The position numbers and the translations under genes were made by a program. From Macrosoma leucophasiata (Eukaryota; Arthropoda; Insecta; Lepidoptera; Hedylidae), in the NCBI GenBank assembly GCA_036365455.1, contig JAWQUS010000008.1, positions 14,987,501-15,051,500 of the forward strand: a stretch of DNA of 64,000 nt, read 5' to 3'. This document shows, piece by piece, positions 47,627 to 58,236 of the stretch; the stretch's first letter is position 1, and the number at the start of each line of letters is the position of its first letter. Under the pieces are notes generated by a model. That model saw nothing but the letters and a program-made list of their open reading frames with translations, was not told where the DNA came from and did no database searches.

Positions 47627-47815
47627 TTACTAGCTTTTGCTCGTGACTTCGTCCGCGTGTACTTTTTCTTTCAATAAAAAGTATCATATGTTACTTTCAA
47701 TACGTCCAAGAATACGTGTAGGTACTAAGTTTCATGATGATTGGTTTCATGAGTAGTTTTCGCGTGAAAGTATAACAAACAAATTTACATTCATATTTAA
47801 AATATTATTAGGTAT
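47627..47815 (-). mobile_element. Short Helitron-like element
   Basis: The minus strand runs from TTCATATTTAAAATATTATT-type head sequence to ACGCGGACGAAGTCACGAGC then AAAAGCTAGT. Same family as 29322 and 57580. Confidence 0.65.
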
Positions 47816-48298
47816 AAAGTAAACAATAAGTAGGTAGGTATTAAGATATTTCAGTTTAAGGTCGTTATAACGCTATCTATTACAGATATACCGTTTAGTC
47901 GGTAAAGCCGAAAAGTTAACCACTTTTGTAATTGGTTAATAGTCGGCGATCATAGAGTGACGACAATACGGCTTCTTAATTTACATGTGTTTCTCAATTA
48001 AATGTAGGTATAGGAGGAATTACATTAAATAAAAAAATATATTGTTAATTACTCAGATTACAGAAAAAAATCTGTTTTGTATCTGCTAGTAATTTTATGT
48101 ATTTTTATGCAAAAGAATCTTCTTATGATAAAGAACTTAACACTTTCTGTGTATTTCATAAATATGTATCGTCTAACGAAAGCAGTTCAGACTTGTCACC
48201 ACATTTGTCTCAGGTTTTGTAGCGAAGCATGTTTAGTTAGATCAGATTTCTAATAGCACAGTAGGTAATCTATTACGTACAGTACTATTATATTATAA

Positions 48299-48480
48299 TA
48301 TTGCACATCCAGCCTACGAAAGAAACAATCGGCTAGATTCGACTTTGTAGAGCGTTAATAGCGTTATCTTTGCTGCATACTACCCGGATAGTCTGGTATT
48401 TGTTCAAAACTTGATCGAAATGGTCGACAAACGACACATAGGTAAGGTGCGAAAAAGATAGTCCTCTACAGTCCCGAAAA
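48299..48480. mobile_element. Palindromic MITE, family A, copy 2
   Basis: TATTGCACATCCAGCCTACG, GAAACAATCGGCTAGATTCG and the inner AAATGGTCGACAAACG match the copy at 622. The right end is decayed. Confidence 0.65.
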
Positions 48481-48596
48481 ATAGTATCCATCCCGTATTT
48501 CCCATCATGACTAAGTAATTGATAGAATTCGATGAAATTATGACACGTGTTGTTGGGTTTTTGTAGGAATTTACCTATATATTAGTGTAAATTTCA

Positions 48597-48720
48597 GGGC
48601 ACCGTTCCTCAAAACGCAAAAGCGGAATTCTTAAGGATCAGTCGTGTGTCTGCCTGTTAGTCACATCACACACAAGTTGCTGCTTAACTACTACTGCTGT
48701 AACAATTAGGTTGAGATTTG
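48597..48720 (+). repeat. GGTTCCGT-type repeat, 5' fragment
   Basis: Decayed head (AGGGCACCGTTCC, then AAAGCGGAATTCTTAAGGAT) and the GTGTCTGCCTG tract. Confidence 0.45.
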
Positions 48721-49130
48721 AAGCACATATTTAAATCGGCAAAACCTAACATGGACGTGTAAATTTAATAATACAAAATCAAGTGAAGGCTACTTTTGGG
48801 GGATTAATAGGATTTTCTTTAAATAATTTGAAACATTTAGGATACATAAGTAATTTATATCTATATGCCTTAGGTACAACATACCTACCGCTAATCTATT
48901 TACCAACTATTTTAGTAGGTACCTGCATGCATTTCAATATAGAACTTCACATCGATTCCCTTAAGTGGTGACTTGCTCGGAAGGCTTAAAATAAGATGTG
49001 TCCTTATTCTATTTCAAAATGTGAAAGCAGTAAGTAACAAGTGAAAAGTTGGACAGTAGAAAATATATACCATTAATGCATAAATGTATAGATATTTTTT
49101 TGTACCTAATTAAAATAATATCTGTACTTT

Positions 49131-49895
49131 TACTGGTGGTAGATATCCATTGACGGAGCTAGCGGTCGTAGGCACCACCGCATTACCTTATCTACTTACC
49201 GGTAAATGGTAGTGTTCAGCACTATCGTGTTCCGGTCAGGTAGTAATGAACGGCCTTGTGATTTCAGACACAGATGCATTAGAACTTAGACCTCAGGAGA
49301 AGCGACGCATCTGTATAAAAATCGCTGGTTTTGATGTAAATGTTTTAGGCTTCAGAACAGGGGCGGCTCTAGCTCGTGCAGCGCCCGTGTGCAAAGAAAC
49401 CCTGGCGCCCCCTAGACCTGACCCCCTCCCCGCGGCTATAACTATTAACTTTGCCATCGTAACAAGAAAGTTTTTTCATATTCCAACAAGCTATTTTATA
49501 AGTAGGTATAGCTTACAGTACGGTGTTAGATACGGTCTTTTTTTATGACGGCAGAATAACACTCATTGTTTTTATGCCTGTACCACATCTCTGTTGCGAA
49601 ACTAAGCAGCGAACCGCGATAGTTCATGTTTCGTCTTGTGTTTTAAGCTCTATGGGCAGCGAAACAGAAATTCGATACATTTTGCTTCTATTGCCTTCGA
49701 TAATCTCGAGTTCCGCAGCGGAAGTGTGGTACATTTTAACCTCTTCTTCGCAGGGAAGAGGTTAAAATGCCGTCTCAGGGGGCGCCGGGGCGCTCGTGTG
49801 CATTGCACACCCTGCACTATAGGTTAAGCTACTAAAGAATTCACATACCTACCATCAATGTGAACTGTATGCTTGTTTGTCACTTCATGACAAAA
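49131..49895 (+). repeat. GGTGGTAGAGCTCC-family copy interrupted by a GC-rich insertion
   Basis: The 5' part (49131-49354) and the 3' end (about 49833-49895, ATCAATGTGAACTGTATGCT) belong to one family copy. Between them lies a GC-rich block (49355-49832). Confidence 0.65.
49355..49832. mobile_element. GC-rich semi-palindromic insertion, hAT-like
   Basis: Left end CAGGGGCGGCTCTAGCTCG resembles hAT termini. Near both ends are inverted blocks (GGCGCCCCCT near 49405 and AGGGGGCGCC near 49777). The right terminus is decayed and no target duplication is clear. Confidence 0.5.
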
Positions 49896-50148
49896 ATATA
49901 GCTAGCAAAGTGGATGCTGTGGTATATTGCGTCAAAAAGATAAAATAAATATGTTGATCCGTAAATTTTCTCCCACATTGACCAGCCTTCCATTTATTAT
50001 AAAACGTAGAAAGTAATTTTAGGTTATAATAAGACAGACGTCTAGGTATAATTTCGTCCCCATTTGTCAATCCTTGGTTCCATTATACAGGAATGAATAT
50101 TCTTAGTAGATATAGCTCTACTTCCGGAATATATGAGAATAAATTTTA

Positions 50149-50285
50149 ACCCCCTTATTCATAAACGTATTTTAGCTAAAGTGTTACTAATCTGTCCCTT
50201 GTCTTTTTCTATTCTGCACATTTGACAATGCGACTGACAAGACAAAGCATTCTATAGCTAAAATGTACGTTTATGAATAAGGGAG
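50149..50285. mobile_element. MITE family B, copy 2
   Basis: ACCCCCTTATTCATAAACGT and the complement near the right end, with TTA on both sides (50146-50148 and 50286-50288). The interior is the reverse complement of the copy at 17707. Confidence 0.8.
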
Positions 50286-50617
50286 TTAGGCTTTAAGTTG
50301 TAGGTATCTAAAATTTAATCGTACAGAGGTTCGAAAATGTATGATACATAAACTAATTTTTATCGTTGTTTTTTTCTCAATTAAGTGTTGACAAATGTAG
50401 TTTTATTTCAGTAGAGACACAATTCCACGTAGTTTCTAGATTAAATGAAGTGAGATTAGTTTTAGGTCCGTTGATCGCGGTTTTATTTATCTCCAGTCCT
50501 TCAGTAGTTTTTATTTAACGGTACAGCGTAAGAGGAAAATCTTGAAGGTTTAAGCTTCATTTAAATTCAGTGTTAATTTACTGCCACCATCGTAGTAGTA
50601 ACTGGCCCCTATTTTTT

Positions 50618-50886
50618 TTATGTAATGGAAGTGGCAAACTAGCATCCAGTTCACATCATGACTGCAGCCTATAAACACTTTCACAAAGACCAAGGTCAAA
50701 ATGCAGATGCGTTACCACTCCTGAGGCCTAAGGTGTTATGCCTCTGTGCTGGAAATTACAGGGCCTTACATTACCACCTCACCGGAACACGATAGTACTA
50801 AAACTACCATTTAGCGCCAAGTATATTAGGTAATGCGGTGGTGCCTACGCCCGCGAGCTCCGTCCGAACTGGAGCTCTTCTACCAA
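50618..50886 (-). repeat. SINE-like repeat, GGTGGTAGAGCTCC family
   Basis: A near-complete inverted copy, from the TTATGTAATGGAAGTGGCAA end to the complement of GGAGCTCGCGGGCGTAGGC. Confidence 0.75.
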
Positions 50887-51097
50887 GTATTTTTACGTTT
50901 ACGCCTGATAGTCCTGATTTTCAGATTAGGGAGTATCATAGTTTAGTTTGATGAAGTCATATAGTGATTTTATCGGTCAGGTAGCCAGGTTTCCCAATGT
51001 TAGTGTTTAGTAATGTTCTACATTACTGGGATAGTGGCGTGGCTTTTTCAGTGGCATGTAACGTGGTAATAACGTACGAGGTTTTAAGGTTACTTTC

Positions 51098-51162
51098 TAG
51101 ATAAAATTAATATTTAATCAATGTATAATAATGGTACATTGATTAAATATTAATTTTATCTA
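51098..51162. repeat. Perfect inverted repeat, 28-bp arms
   Basis: TAGATAAAATTAATATTTAA and on to 51125 is exactly complementary to 51135-51162 around a 9-nt loop. AT-rich; probably a tiny MITE or snap-back insertion. Confidence 0.8.
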
Positions 51163-52147
51163 CATATTTACATAAACACATATCTACACTTAATTTATAG
51201 ATAATTTTTATACTGAATGTCTTTGGTCATTCATTTAAATTGAAGTACGATATTAAGCCAGTTGAGCTAATCGCTTATTGTATACAAAGTAATTGCCAAA
51301 AATTATCGCAACTATATATGCCTATAAATACACAGAAATCCGCGACTACGAAAATATTGAAAGAAAGAAAGATTGTTTATTCATAACAATGTACTCGTAC
51401 CTATAGATCAACAACATAAAACATATTTATTATTATAAGCAATTATATTTTAGGACATTGCTATAAATTGGTCCTAGCTCAGCATTTTTCTGATTGTAAA
51501 ACAAGCAGCGCTGGTCTTCCGCTAGAGCCATTTCCTAACAGCTATACGTCTAGTAAACAGCAAGAACAATTGAGATTTAAAATTGCAAATACAAAATCGC
51601 GCGTTATTTTTCGCAAATCAGTAGATTTTTAAAAAAAATGTTTATCTATCTCCTGACAACTAAACAAAAGCTTTATGTATTATCCAAATATGTGATCGTT
51701 TTGAGGGTCAAGAGATGCGCACCAAACTTTTTTGCTATTCATTTTTATATACGTAAATAAGATTGAAGACAAAAATGAAGCAATTGTGATGCATACCCCT
51801 GTGAATTGCGTTTAATAGTTTCAGATTAGAAAAACCTAATGCAGAAATGCGAAAATAAACTTCTCTGTGCTTAATAAATAAATCTATCATTCGTTCTATT
51901 GCGATAAATTTTGTTAATATGTTAAATTTTCGAACACTGAGGACAGATTTACGATTGAAATCGTTCGATAGAAGTCGCTCAACAACAATACTAAAAAAAT
52001 AATAGATGATACCAATGTTACAGGTATAACTACAATACAAACTAATAAAAATAATATGTATATACCAAATGAGTTTATGTGCTGTACTTATATCATACTG
52101 TACCTAATACTAAAAACAATGCAAGAAAAGAAAATATAAAAAGAGAT
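51163..52147. other. Intron, non-coding
   Basis: No exon or repeat recognised. Confidence 0.45.
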
Positions 52148-52150
52148 TAA

Positions 52151-52286
52151 TGGCCAATTACTCAAACGTCACTTAAATCTAAGTCGGACTTAAAAGTCTT
52201 CTGTCTTTATAAAACACGTTTAAACGATAGAGATAGTGCACATTTGAGCGTTGCTAAAAATTGAGTGACGTTTGAGTATTCGGCCA
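52151..52286. mobile_element. MITE family D with TAA target duplication
   Basis: TGGCCAATTACTCAAACGTC at the left and the complement of TGGCCGAATACTCAAACGTC at the right, with TAA on both sides (52148-52150 and 52287-52289). 136 bp, PIF/Harbinger-type target. Confidence 0.8.
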
Positions 52287-52724
52287 TAATAGTGCCTTAT
52301 CTGCGCCATCACTCAACTTTACGCGTTCTCCATTGCCTTTCTCTCTTATTACGCGTTGCAAGTAATTGCAATAGGAGGGAAAAGATGGGGTGCGTCACTT
52401 TTGATTAGACGATATCTTCCATGAATCCCTTTGGCTGTAACAACAAACAATACCAACAGATACATGCTTTCCCCTTCCTTATATACCTACTTAGCCTCAG
52501 TTAAATGAGCACGTTTTCATAGTCTGTAGGGTTAGATTTTAATTAAGAAAACATATCTGCAGATACTTATACAAAGTATGTTTAGTATTGTATTTTTACA
52601 CTTATATTCAGAAAATCATTATGTCATTTAAAAATCCACCATTTCTGGGAACATACCTAATAAAAAATGAATTGTCTGTAGATCAAACTGTTTTGATTAC
52701 CTAACTTAAATTAGTATAGCTCTT

Positions 52725-52960
52725 ATTGTCGAGTTCCAGGGCATGGAGACCACCGCAATACCTAATTTATTTACCGTTAGGTGATAGCGTTCAGCGCTAC
52801 CGTATACTGGTTATGTTATGATATACGGCTCTAAAATTAGGGTGCGTAACAGTTCAGGTCTGAAGAAGGTTATGCCTCTGCATTTGAAACTTTTAGTTTT
52901 TATAGCCTCGATTTTTTTACTTACATGTAAACTGTAGGTATGCTTAGTTGTCCATGAATA
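52725..52960 (+). repeat. Strongly decayed GGTGGTAGAGCTCC-family copy
   Basis: The order of motifs (GGAGACCACCGCAATACC, then GTTCAGCGCTACCGTA) is kept with many substitutions. Confidence 0.4.
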
Positions 52961-53221
52961 TTAGCTAGGTATGCCGTAATGCATCCTGCATCTGTAATAA
53001 CCTAATAAAAATAACTTGTTTTGTTTTGCTGAGTTTGAGGCCTTGAAACTTTCTCAACTTTGTGCTAGAATATATATACCCACCGAATCCAAGTGCCGTT
53101 TAGCAGCAGGTATATTAAATATTGCACTACCTATTAAATAGGCACTCGAATAAGAGCTCTTCAGTGTTAGTTTCTTACTTTTGTTACATCAATACAGTAC
53201 TAACTAATTATTTGTGCACAG

Positions 53222-53387
53222 CCTTCAGAGACAGGTGAGCGTGATGAGCATGAACTTGTCCGCCAAGCTGGACGAGCTGCAACGTGGCGACCGACAGCTG
53301 GAGACTACGGTCGCGCTCTGTGAGATCCGCAGCCAGCTCCAAGAGCTCACCAAAAGTGTCGAGTCATGCCAGAGCGAAGTCTCCGAG
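53222..53387 (+). CDS. Glut1: Glucose transporter GLUT1-like, coiled-coil exon
   Basis: TGTGCACAG precedes and CTCCGAG|GTGAAC follows. Entering with one base to complete a codon, it encodes 55 residues: LQRQVSVMSMNLSAKLDELQ, then the ETTVALCEIRSQLQELTKSV and ESCQSEVSE parts. Hydrophobic residues (L, V, M, I) sit at heptad a/d positions, so a coiled coil is expected. It exits in phase 0 into 54405. GC-rich third positions mark it as coding against an AT-rich intron. It should be cytoplasmic, ahead of TM1. A dead tandem copy follows at 53453. Confidence 0.82.
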
Positions 53388-53452
53388 GTGAACCTACTTT
53401 ATTATTAACTAACATAGTTTTTGCTATCAGTAGACGGTATTGCCGTGTGAAG

Positions 53453-53594
53453 CTTTGAGAGACAGGTAAATGATGCACCCAGCTTGGCTGGTATGAACTT
53501 GCCAGCCAAGCTGGGTGAACTGCCCTGTGACAGCTAGCGCCAACTCCAAGAGCTCAACAAGAGTATGGAGTCATTTCAGAGCGAAATTTCCGAG
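53453..53594 (+). pseudogene. Dead tandem duplicate of the coiled-coil exon
   Basis: GAGAGACAGGTAAATGATGC to CAGAGCGAAATTTCCGAG aligns with 53222-53387 and its flank (CTACTATTAACTAA after it matches TTATTATTAACTAA). It has lost about 40 bp in the middle, has TAG in frame at 53535-53537, and its donor reads GAG|TTACAT instead of GAG|GTGAAC, so it cannot splice or be read through. A 16-bp segment (53476-53491) is the exact reverse complement of 53502-53517. Confidence 0.85.
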
Positions 53595-54404
53595 TTACAT
53601 TTCCTCTACTATTAACTAAAAGATATATTTTTATTACCAGAAGGTAGGTACATTGCTGTCTGTACCTTCTGACGTAAAAATGGAGGAGTTTCAATTGTTC
53701 CCAACCCAAAAGTTGTCAGAAAAACAACGCACCTTTTATTATAAGACAAAAACGCCTTTTCTACTTTTAAGTACCTATTACTTTAATTTTCCCTTATGTT
53801 TTTGTGTGTAATAAACTATAACAATAAGACACAGATTATCTAGGTGAATCAACCATTGTAGAATGATCGACAAAGTTGTTTCATAATTCCCTCCAGGTCA
53901 GTCTAAAAGCTATAACATATTAAGCTTATTTATTTTCTCTATGAGAATTTTTCAACACAATGTCTGCAGGTAGATATGAAACTTATAAAATTGTAACTGG
54001 TTCATGTGATATTTCTATAGAACTCTCCTCTTTTGCGGAATACTCTTTGGGAATCGCTGCATTAAGGTATAGGCGAATCAATCGTCTTCAGGGATTGTCT
54101 GTAGCCTGACTTAAGTATACCTAAGCAATTCAATAGCTGGAAGTCACGCGAAGCTTATATCGCTAATTTTAGGTTCGCATGGTTTCATATTTGTTCGTCC
54201 CAGGTCGACCCAGGTATACACGTATACAGTTATTCAGGTACTTATTCTTTGTGAGAAACTAAGTAGAGCTACTAAACAATCCTAATTGTAGCATTTCCAG
54301 TTTTGCTCTTGCTTTCATCACATCAAATTAGTGTGTTAATCGTAAGTATATTTACAACTTGAAAATTGTGACTCATGTTAACTGTGTCACGTGTTCACAT
54401 ATAG

Positions 54405-54542
54405 GTTAAACGCGATATGGTTGCCATCAAGCAAGAGTTGGACACGGTGCAGCAGGTGAAGGAGGAGATCGAGGAGTTGCGGGAATACGTTGATAGACTC
54501 GAGGAACACTCGCAGAGGCGGAAACTGAGGCTGCTTGAGCAG
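54405..54542 (+). CDS. Glut1: Glucose transporter GLUT1-like, coiled-coil exon adjoining TM1
   Basis: ACATATAG precedes and GAGCAG|GTCATA follows. Phase 0 to phase 0, 46 codons: VKRDMVAIKQELDTVQQVKE, then EIEELREYVDRLEEHSQRRK and LRLLEQ. Highly charged with heptad L/V/I, so it continues the coiled coil of the preceding exon. It joins in frame to GLTFFL at 56122, the point where insect GLUT1 proteins enter TM1. So the transporter would carry a cytoplasmic helical rod, possibly for oligomerisation or anchoring; that role is inference. Shorter isoforms probably start from another first exon in place of these. Confidence 0.82.
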
Positions 54543-54591
54543 GTCATAATCTATTTAAATACTTAATACTCTATTTAATTTCATTCAATCC

Positions 54592-54780
54592 ATCATCATT
54601 ATCACTTCAGGTGAAAGACGTAGGTACACTCTTGGACAAAAGCCTTCCCCTAAGATTCCACAATAGTGTTGTGCAGAGTTATGCCATAATCGCTACGTTC
54701 GTTTGGCAATTGATCGCAGTGGCCGCAGTTTTGTCGTACGATGCTGCTGCACATACCTACCAGGTTATTGTATTGTTATT
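54592..54780 (+). repeat. Diverged moth repeat with open frame
   Basis: CAGGTGAAAGACGTAGG followed by TCTTGGACAAAAGCCTTCCC resembles a very common moth repeat. An 84-codon open frame (54611-54865) rich in hydrophobic residues runs through it; I treat it as chance. Confidence 0.45.
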
Positions 54781-55430
54781 GTATTTGATGTCGCCTATTG
54801 GAATGCTTCGACCGCCATTATTCGGTGGACTGACTATACTTATTTCATGTGCAGTAGAAAAATAGTGATTTATTTTTATAAGGTGTAACTTCCACAAAGA
54901 AAGAAACAGCAATTAGTAGGCTGGGTCGTTGAAAAGCATTGAAGGATCCTGAGATGGATAACTGGAAAATTCTCAGTAGCAATTTTTTGTGAATGGCAAC
55001 GCCACTTTCATTCAACTTTAATACTACTTTCATTTAATAAACCAACTTTAATAAAACACTTAGGAAACGACCTATTATAAAATAATTATATATTGAGTAA
55101 TTTGAGTACAACTGCATTAGTAAATTTAATAATGAAAACGTACTTCACCATTCTCACATCGAATATTTGATTTTAATATACCACACAACAATTACTCTTC
55201 AACCCACTCGATATGATAATAGCCTTTGACATAATCTCTGTGTTGCAATCAAAATTTAAATTATTTATTCCGATATTAAACTATTAATTAGTAATTCATT
55301 TTAGCTGATCAATTACAGTCAAAAGCTGGATAAATTATTTTAATTGTTTTATATTATCTCGCATTAACACATGCTTGTGAAATATATTTTATTATTAAAG
55401 AAAAATGGAAAGAAAAATTTGACTTCAGGC

Positions 55431-55495
55431 GAGACTCAAACTCGCGGCCTACTGGGAATCTAGTCCAGCCGCTCTTCCAATTGAGCTACGAAATA
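55431..55495 (-). repeat. tRNA-like unit, left arm of palindrome
   Basis: D arm TAGCTCAATTGGAAGAGC and T arm GCGAG-TTTGAGT-CTCGC on the minus strand. The 5' acceptor strand is lost (ATTTC in place of ACTTC), so it is not a working tRNA. Confidence 0.6.
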
Positions 55496-55661
55496 ATATA
55501 AAACAATTATTAAGGGTAAAAGCGACTTCTTCACGATATTCAATAAACTGAAAAGTCTATTATATCGGTTGCCTAACTAGCATAGTTGGTAATAGATGGC
55601 GCTGCTGCTACCATAAAGCAATGCAATAGATGTGAAGGAAAGATTTGACAAATCGGGCAGG

Positions 55662-55736
55662 GCTTCAGTAGCTCAATTGGAAGAGCGGCTGGACTAGATT
55701 CCCAGTAGGCCGCGAGTTCGAGTCTCGCCTGAAGTC
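55662..55736 (+). repeat. tRNA-like unit, right arm of palindrome
   Basis: Acceptor GCTTCAG with CTGAAGT, D arm TAGCTCAATTGGAAGAGC and a perfect T arm GCGAG-TTCGAGT-CTCGC. The anticodon arm GCTGG/CCAGT leaves a 9-nt loop (ACTAGATTC), so it is not a standard tRNA. The body resembles tRNA-Tyr in the D arm. Probably a tRNA-derived repeat. Confidence 0.55.
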
Positions 55737-56121
55737 AAATTTTTCTTTCCATTTTTCTTTAAAAATAAAATAAATTATTTTAGTTATTGCCATTCAATAT
55801 TGTTGGCGTTTGAAGGATGCATGTGGGTATCGTATATGCCTATGATATTATATCGTTATAAAATCTCCATCCTGCCTCCTTCCACCCTGTAGATATTATC
55901 ATTATGATATCTCCATTATTTTGTGAGTTTTGTGTCCAATGTTCGCCTTGTATTTTTGGGGCTCTTTTAGGATTCACAAGCGTTCTAAGTTTTCTCTATC
56001 TATCTTCTTACACATTAAGGTCATAATATAAATGAATTGTTTTTTATAGCCATTCAAAATGAAAAGCCAATATTGATTATTGTGCCTCGAGGCAAGTATA
56101 ACTTGATATTATTTGTTACAG

Positions 56122-56217
56122 GGTTTGACATTCTTTTTGTCATACGCTATCTTAGCCGCAGTTCTTGGGATGTTGCAGTTTGGCTACAACACCGGTGTCA
56201 TTAACGCTCCTGGAAAA
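56122..56217 (+). CDS. Glut1: Glucose transporter GLUT1-like, TM1 exon
   Basis: GTTACAG precedes and GGAAAA|GTGAGA follows. 32 codons, phase 0 to 0: GLTFFLSYAILAAVLGMLQF, then GYNTGVINAPGK. This is TM1 of a class I facilitative sugar transporter (major facilitator superfamily), with the LQFGYNTGVINAP block nearly invariant from fly to mammal GLUT1. The protein moves glucose down its gradient across the plasma membrane. The exon joins the coiled-coil exon upstream and 58237 downstream, both in frame. No ATG precedes it in this exon, so every isoform needs an upstream start exon. Confidence 0.96.
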
Positions 56218-57132
56218 GTGAGATATTTATAAATTAAGCAATATAGTCAGCTTCCTATTGCTGATTCCAGGTGTTTTAATCCGTGACGATGAAAGAGATC
56301 ATATTTGACAACGCAGCCCTTTGTCGGCCTAAATATTCTGTCTTAAGGCATCTTATGACTACCGGTATCAAGCGATAACTGATACCAACGGTTAAATCTA
56401 TCTTCCGGAACACGCAAGCTGTTGATAATATTGGCACTAAACGGTCTCACTTCTTAAAGCACACGCTATGCTTTATTGTAGGTACCTATATTATTACAAC
56501 TTTAATAATGTTATCGAACAAACAAGCCGAACAGTATGGCTAACTATGGGATTGTGTACCTTCCTTAATTCAAATGCACCTACTAGATTTTTTAAAGTAA
56601 ACATTTCACCAAATCCTGATGAATGTAAATTATAACATGCACGTTATGAAATGGTAATTTTATTATAACTTTAGCTTAAGAAATGTTAAGTTGTACCGAT
56701 ACTCGTACTGATTAATTTGATTTTTAATGCACATAAATTTCATGAGTGTAATACATTTTCATCCATTTGACATTCATTGGATGTGATACCTAAACGGCAA
56801 AAATATAAAATTCATAAAAATGCGTTTCATAAAAATGCTTAAAAAAAAGAAAATGTTTGTAAATATCACGAAGAAAAACCTACATTAAGAAAGCTTAGAC
56901 ATAAAGAATGCTTCTTATTGCTTAGGAACAACAATGGCTTTAAGTTTAACACTAAGTCGGAAAGCTGGGTAATCTTAGACTATGATATAAAACTAACAGA
57001 ATTGGTATTCACCAGATGCGTGCCTTAGTATAAGTGTCAAGTAATTCAATTTTCTTTTGTTTGCAAAATCGGTCGTTAGACTTAATATATTATTATGATA
57101 CTGAGTTGCATCGCTATAGTTTATGTTAATAC
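56218..57132. other. Intron, non-coding
   Basis: No repeat or exon recognised. Confidence 0.5.
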
Positions 57133-57300
57133 TAAAACTGTTGCCCGCGGCTCCGCCCGCGTGTACGTCGCTTTTTGCGTAAGCTGTGGAAACTCATCAA
57201 ATCATCCCATGGCATCCCACAGGAACATATTTCGGGATAAAAACTATCCTTTGTGTTAATCCAAGTTACCCTTTATGTGTGTGCCAAATTTCATTTTTTT
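57133..57300 (-). mobile_element. Helitron-like 3' part
   Basis: On the minus strand it ends ACGCGGGCGGAGCCGCGGGC then AACAGTTTTA. The terminal CTAG is decayed. The interior (TTTATCCCGAAATATG, TTCCTGTGGGATGCC) is typical of these elements. Confidence 0.55.
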
Positions 57301-57356
57301 TATACTCGATTGTTAACACGATATGTGATGACATGATCTTTCGTCCCCAGCAAGGA

Positions 57357-57548
57357 ATATTGCACATCGGCCTTAGGAAAGAGACTTCGGCTATTTTCGA
57401 CTCTGTAGAGCGTTATCTCTTTCGTACACTACCTATGTGACGTTTGTCAACAATTTTGATCAAATTTTTTAGAGTGCAACAGAGATAACGCTCTACGAAG
57501 TCAAAACCAGCCGATTGTGTCTTTGCTAATTTCGATGTGCAATATTTA
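57357..57548. mobile_element. Palindromic MITE, family A, copy 3
   Basis: AATATTGCACATCGGCCTTA at the left and TTCGATGTGCAATATT at the right, with GACTCTGTAGAGCGTTATCT and its complement inside. It is the best-preserved copy. Confidence 0.8.
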
Positions 57549-57579
57549 TTGGCGAGTACTGTTAACTCACTAAATAATC

Positions 57580-57731
57580 TAATGTATATTATTAATGTGA
57601 AAGTTACGATGGATATTTGTTACTCTTTCACGCCCAAACAGCTGAACAGATTTACACGTGTGTTTGTTATACCATATCTCTAAGGTCAAAAAACGGAAAC
57701 CACGCGGGCGAAGTCGCGGGCAACAGCTAGT
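57580..57731 (+). mobile_element. Short Helitron-like element
   Basis: TATATTATTAATGTGAAAGT head and ACGCGGGCGAAGTCGCGGGC then AACAGCTAG followed by T. About 150 bp, non-coding. Confidence 0.7.
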
Positions 57732-58236
57732 ATATAACATAATCTTATGCTTATGTATTTCTAAAACATAATATCATCTAATTTTAAGTACCCTCCAAAC
57801 AATCTATTGTTAGCAATAAATAGATATTTCATATCATTATCTTTCATAAATAAAGAGAACTTTCCGCAAGTACCTAAAATAAATTAAGGAATTTCTCATC
57901 TTCAATATGTTCTATACAACACCATAATGATTGCAAGATGAACTTGTTATCATGAGTCATGATATATACCTGTTGTATTATCTGTTGTATTGTTATATAC
58001 GTACAGATTCATAGAGATTTTTTTCGCGAGTCATTGTACATGTTTACTGAATGGCACATAGAGCAACCATTGACGGTGTCTTCGCTCTGCATAATGGCTA
58101 GTCATATTAAAAGTTAAAATCTAGAACTTTTCTAAAAGAACTATTTCTAAAATCTAAGCTTCACTGCAATACTTTTACAATTGATAAGTTGATATAATTA
58201 GCGACGTCAGCAGATAATTGATCCATTTGTACGCAG

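Larger units (their letters stand above)
55391..55768. mobile_element. Head-to-head pair of tRNA-like units forming a large palindrome
   Basis: The left arm (about 55391-55489) and the right arm (about 55668-55768) are inverted copies of one sequence: TTAAAGAAAAATGGAAAGAA tail plus a tRNA-like unit. About 180 bp lies between. Part of the spacer (GGTAATAGATGGCGCTGCTG, AGATTTGACAAATC) is also found upstream of the tRNA-like unit at 29706. The arms are nearly identical, so the inversion duplicate is young. Confidence 0.8.

Noticed and set aside
49246..49827. Several overlapping frames of 63-100 codons
   Set aside because: They fall in a SINE-like copy and the GC-rich insertion within it.
54611..54865. 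Hydrophobic 84-codon frame preceded by CAG, a possible membrane exon
   Set aside because: It lies in a diverged copy of a common moth repeat, and including it would disrupt the in-frame coiled-coil to TM1 joint.
55431..55736. Functional tRNA genes
   Set aside because: The anticodon loops have 9 nt or lack T33, one acceptor stem is broken, and the units carry shared repeat tails.
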